Shown: positions 61,008-64,000 of the stretch, piece by piece | Position numbering within the stretch: the first letter of the stretch is position 1 | How the letters are laid out: the number at the start of each line of letters is the position of its first letter | Assembly: GCF_033118175.1 (NCBI RefSeq) | Contig: NC_083714.1 | Span: 12,214,001 to 12,278,000, forward strand | Length of the DNA: 64,000 bases | Reading direction: 5' to 3' | From: Dama dama | Lineage: Eukaryota; Chordata; Mammalia; Artiodactyla; Cervidae | Made by a program: the position numbers and the translations under genes | Notes under the pieces: generated by a model | What the model was told of the DNA's origin: nothing | Databases searched by the model: none | The model's input: the letters and a program-made list of their open reading frames with translations, nothing else

Positions 61008-62863
61008 CTGCGATGGACAGAAGGAGTACAATTAGTCAACAGAGGAGTTACCATCCCCACTTCCCATTTTCCCATGCACAAAAACACTGTCATCACTTCA
61101 CTGAATAATTTTGGCTTGGAGACCTATGAAGCATGCCAAAGTTCCAGCCACCGATCAGAAAAGGCTATTTTAGGGGTTTCTAAGCTTATTTGGATAGAAC
61201 ATATTTTATAAGCACATTTAATAAGATTCATGTGCACCAAGATCCTTCAACTTTGTACTTCTTAGGAGATTAGTTATTCAGGCTGGATAATATTGTCCTC
61301 TCCCTAGTTAATGCCAGGTCATTCATCAGACTGTCAAAAGAGCAAATGAACAGAACTCTGGAGAGCATTGGGACATTTTCGAACTCACATCCAAATGGCC
61401 AACATGTTTGAGCTGAAGTTCAGAGATGGCTGTGCCCATAGAACACTGCCTTGGGAGGCCACAGCGAAGAGAACCCAGAAACCCCCGGCTGACCGACCTG
61501 CCAGCTCACCTTTGTCAGCCATTCCCAGAACTCCAGGACTGCAACTGGAAACAGACACCCACAGCGAACACACACATTGTTTATCTGCCCCCTCTGTGTC
61601 TCTCTTCTTCCCTTTACTACCCCCTCCATCTGTACAGTGCTGAATGTGTAAAACCAAAGAAGGCTGAGAATATCCATTAAGTATCAATTATGATAGCAAG
61701 AGGGAGCAGCCTGAGGATTTTGAATGCCCTACTTATAAAGCGTCTGTAACAATTAAGTCTGCAAGTTCAGGCTGACATTTTCAAGCTGATTGAGATGCAG
61801 AATTAACCCCAGTGGGTGCAACACAGGTGGGCTAGGCTACCATTTAGAACAAATCCCAGTAGGGACTGAAATTTCTTGGTAAAAATGAAAACCATTAGTA
61901 ATATGCATTAACTCTCAGAGAAAACAACATCATATCAGGTAGAAAGCCTATTTTCATAAACGCTTCCCATCTCCGCCCCTCAGCCCCTTTACTTTCTGTC
62001 TGCAATTTCCTACAGTCCTGTGAAAAACTCTGAGAAAGGTCCATTAAATGTGCTCTTTACTATTCACCTTCAAGGTTTACTTTTGAAAGGGCTGAAAAGA
62101 GGACAGAAGCTTTATGTGGTGATTAGAGTCACATACTGGACACACAAGTGGCCGCCAGCTGTGTGCAGACTTTGGACTAAAATTTCCAAAGTCTATTAGG
62201 CCGACAAAGACCTGGGATTCTTGTTAAGAAGTAAAAGATGCTCTTCCCCAGGCGATGTAATTCTCTGGGTGTACCACCTACCACACAATCTTTCCAACAT
62301 AAACCTATAGACGGCGCTAGGCTGCAGAGCACTTAACTTGGGCTTATTTCTGGTAATGATGGGATGGGAGTTGAATTTTTACTTTCTATGCTCTAACCTC
62401 CTGCTGCTGAACTTTTATGGTGGTTCTTTTATTACTCTTAAAATTTTTCACTACACATACACAACTAAAAAGCAATAGAACACTTTAAAAAATAGTGCTG
62501 TTGAGGATTAACAAAGTCTAAAATGTGGGCCTAGCTTTCAAGACTAATGTACACAAAACTATAGCAAACAGTTCAAGTCCAGAATGGAGCATAAGTGCTG
62601 CAGGAACACAAAGGCAGGGTTGACCATGGAGGGTTTGTGGAATGCTTACATTCTGTCCATGATGGGGTAGGGGGTGGGGGCAGTCACTGGCCACACTGGA
62701 AAGGCTGAGTGGGCCCCAACTGAAGTAGGCCTGGAAAGCAAGGCAGGGAAGTGGAAGACTCGATGTGACAGGAAATAGGGAACCCTTAGAGGTCTGGGGA
62801 TGGGGTGGGTGGGAGGAAGGCAGTTTCAATGTTGAAACTCATCAATGAGTGTTTAGGAGAATA

Positions 62864-62918
<55 letters not shown>

Positions 62919-64000
62919 ATGAGGTCAGGGCAGTCTGCCTGAGGCTGGAACAAGGAAGACAGATAAGAACCAGCTGTTGGAGGAGGAAAGGACTGGCTGG
63001 TGGGAGGGTGAGGGGCAAGACAGGCTTGCCAAGACCATGTTATTACTAGCAAAGGAGATGCATGCAGTCAGGGTACTAAATGCTTGACCCAAATCTGAGC
63101 CCTGCCCAAAGCTTTCACGCATCAAGGGCTAGGAGGTGAGAGCCTGATAAACAGTTGAGCTGCTACCAAGACAGCAGACTGTGGTGTGGCCCAATTCCCA
63201 TCTTGCCCACGGCACTAGAGTCCAAGCAGTACCTGGTGTGCGCACATGGGCTAGCACATGCCAGCCCTGGTCCCTTGCCTTGGTGAGTGAGTCCATGCTC
63301 AGCGAGAATAAGCAAAGAGACATAGGAGTGAGGCAATTCTCAGGCTGGACTTAACAGGAAATCTGATTCCATCCAGAAAAGGCTGGGTTCCATGGCCCAC
63401 TCCCTTTCTCTTGGCTGGGAGGGTGTGTTGAATCTACCACAGTCACATAGCTGACTCTTCCATTCCAGCTAGAGAGCTTAAAGTGGGGCTCTTAAAGAGC
63501 TCATAGATTCTTTGAGTTTGAATTCTTTTTCAAAAAGGGCATTTGAAATGGTATGGAAGGTGTACTTCTGAGCTGGTCCTGAGTTTCAAAACCTCTCAGA
63601 TGGAAGCAGGGCCGGGGGGATGACTTGACACCTCTGAGGCTGGCCCAGAACTGCCTCTTCAGGGTGGTGCCAGGGCCCCTGGAGCCTGAAGTTCTAGGAT
63701 ATGAGACAAGGAGCCTTACCATCCACTGAGGTCCTTTCTTTCATACAGTGGCACAGAGCACCACGAACAGACGAAGATGGCAAAGAAAAAAAAATGAAGA
63801 CATGTCTTTCATGGGCTGTTTTGTCAGCCATCTGTAGCTATGCTTATTCTGTGAGTATAGCTGTATAATCTTTCCCTTGTCTCCAATGTATAGGCTTTCT
63901 GTCACCACGCCCAGTGTACTGCTAATGCTTAATACTAAATCAATGATGGGTTTTTTTGGTTGGTTTGCCGTACTCCAAAGAAGCTATCGGTGGCACTTTT
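61008..64000. other. COL4A6 intron upstream of w1 (right edge)
   Basis: About 3 kb with no collagen or Cys-rich 7S exon. Contains a (TG)n(AG)n run at 62863-62917; nothing else I can identify. Confidence 0.6.
62863..62917. repeat. (TG)n(AG)n microsatellite
   Basis: About 12 TG units followed directly by about 15 AG units. Likely polymorphic. Confidence 0.9.

Noticed and set aside
63721..63760. Possible upstream COL4A6 exon with an ATGAAAG start and gtaagg donor on the minus strand
   Set aside because: The peptide does not match the expected signal/7S segment, there is no convincing acceptor or upstream context, and the expected CFPEKGAR-like end is absent.

Overview
The window is mammalian genomic DNA from a ruminant (Bovidae: cattle, buffalo, sheep or goat; the exact species cannot be told from the window). 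The evidence is the density of ruminant-type repeats: tRNA-derived Bov-tA/BOV-A2 SINEs, BovB RTE retrotransposons and a CHR-2 SINE, on a background of older mammalian MIR, L2, L1, MER5 and MaLR copies. There is no bacterial-style gene organisation, no rRNA and no CRISPR. The only true tRNA-like sequences are SINE heads.

One gene spans almost the whole window on the minus strand: a central part of COL4A6, the collagen type IV alpha-6 chain, which is X-linked in mammals. I delimited 34 internal coding exons (numbered w1 to w34 in transcription order, not by the official numbering) from 61007 down to 2294. Each has AG/GT splice borders. Together they join to 3538 nt, or 1179 codons plus one base, with every junction in phase and no stop or frameshift. 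The product is almost entirely Gly-X-Y triple helix with interruptions. Against the human protein as I remember it, it runs co-linearly from the start of the helix (GRPGPIG) to a GPSITG...GIGIGAPG stretch late in the helix. The signal peptide and 7S exons lie beyond position 64000. The last helical exons and the NC1 domain lie before position 1.

Layout: 1-2293 is intron; 2294-15273 is exon-dense (w34-w21); 15274-20863 is a 5.6 kb intron; 20864-30443 holds w20-w11; 30444-36953 is a 6.5 kb intron with an internal duplication; 36954-49182 holds w10-w3; 49183-59481 is a 10.3 kb intron full of BovB and L1; w2 and w1 follow; 61008-64000 is the start of the upstream intron.

No undescribed multi-gene system is present. 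The most unusual structures are four. (1) An L1 copy, with an inverted 5' part, has a target-site duplication that contains the 5' splice site of exon w29. (2) About 0.5 kb around the donor of exon w24 is duplicated 20 kb away in another intron of the same gene, carrying 28 exon bases and a donor. (3) There is a perfect 20-bp-arm palindrome at 45400-45440. (4) A purine/pyrimidine (GT-rich) tract lies just upstream of the exon w4 acceptor, an arrangement known elsewhere to promote exon skipping.
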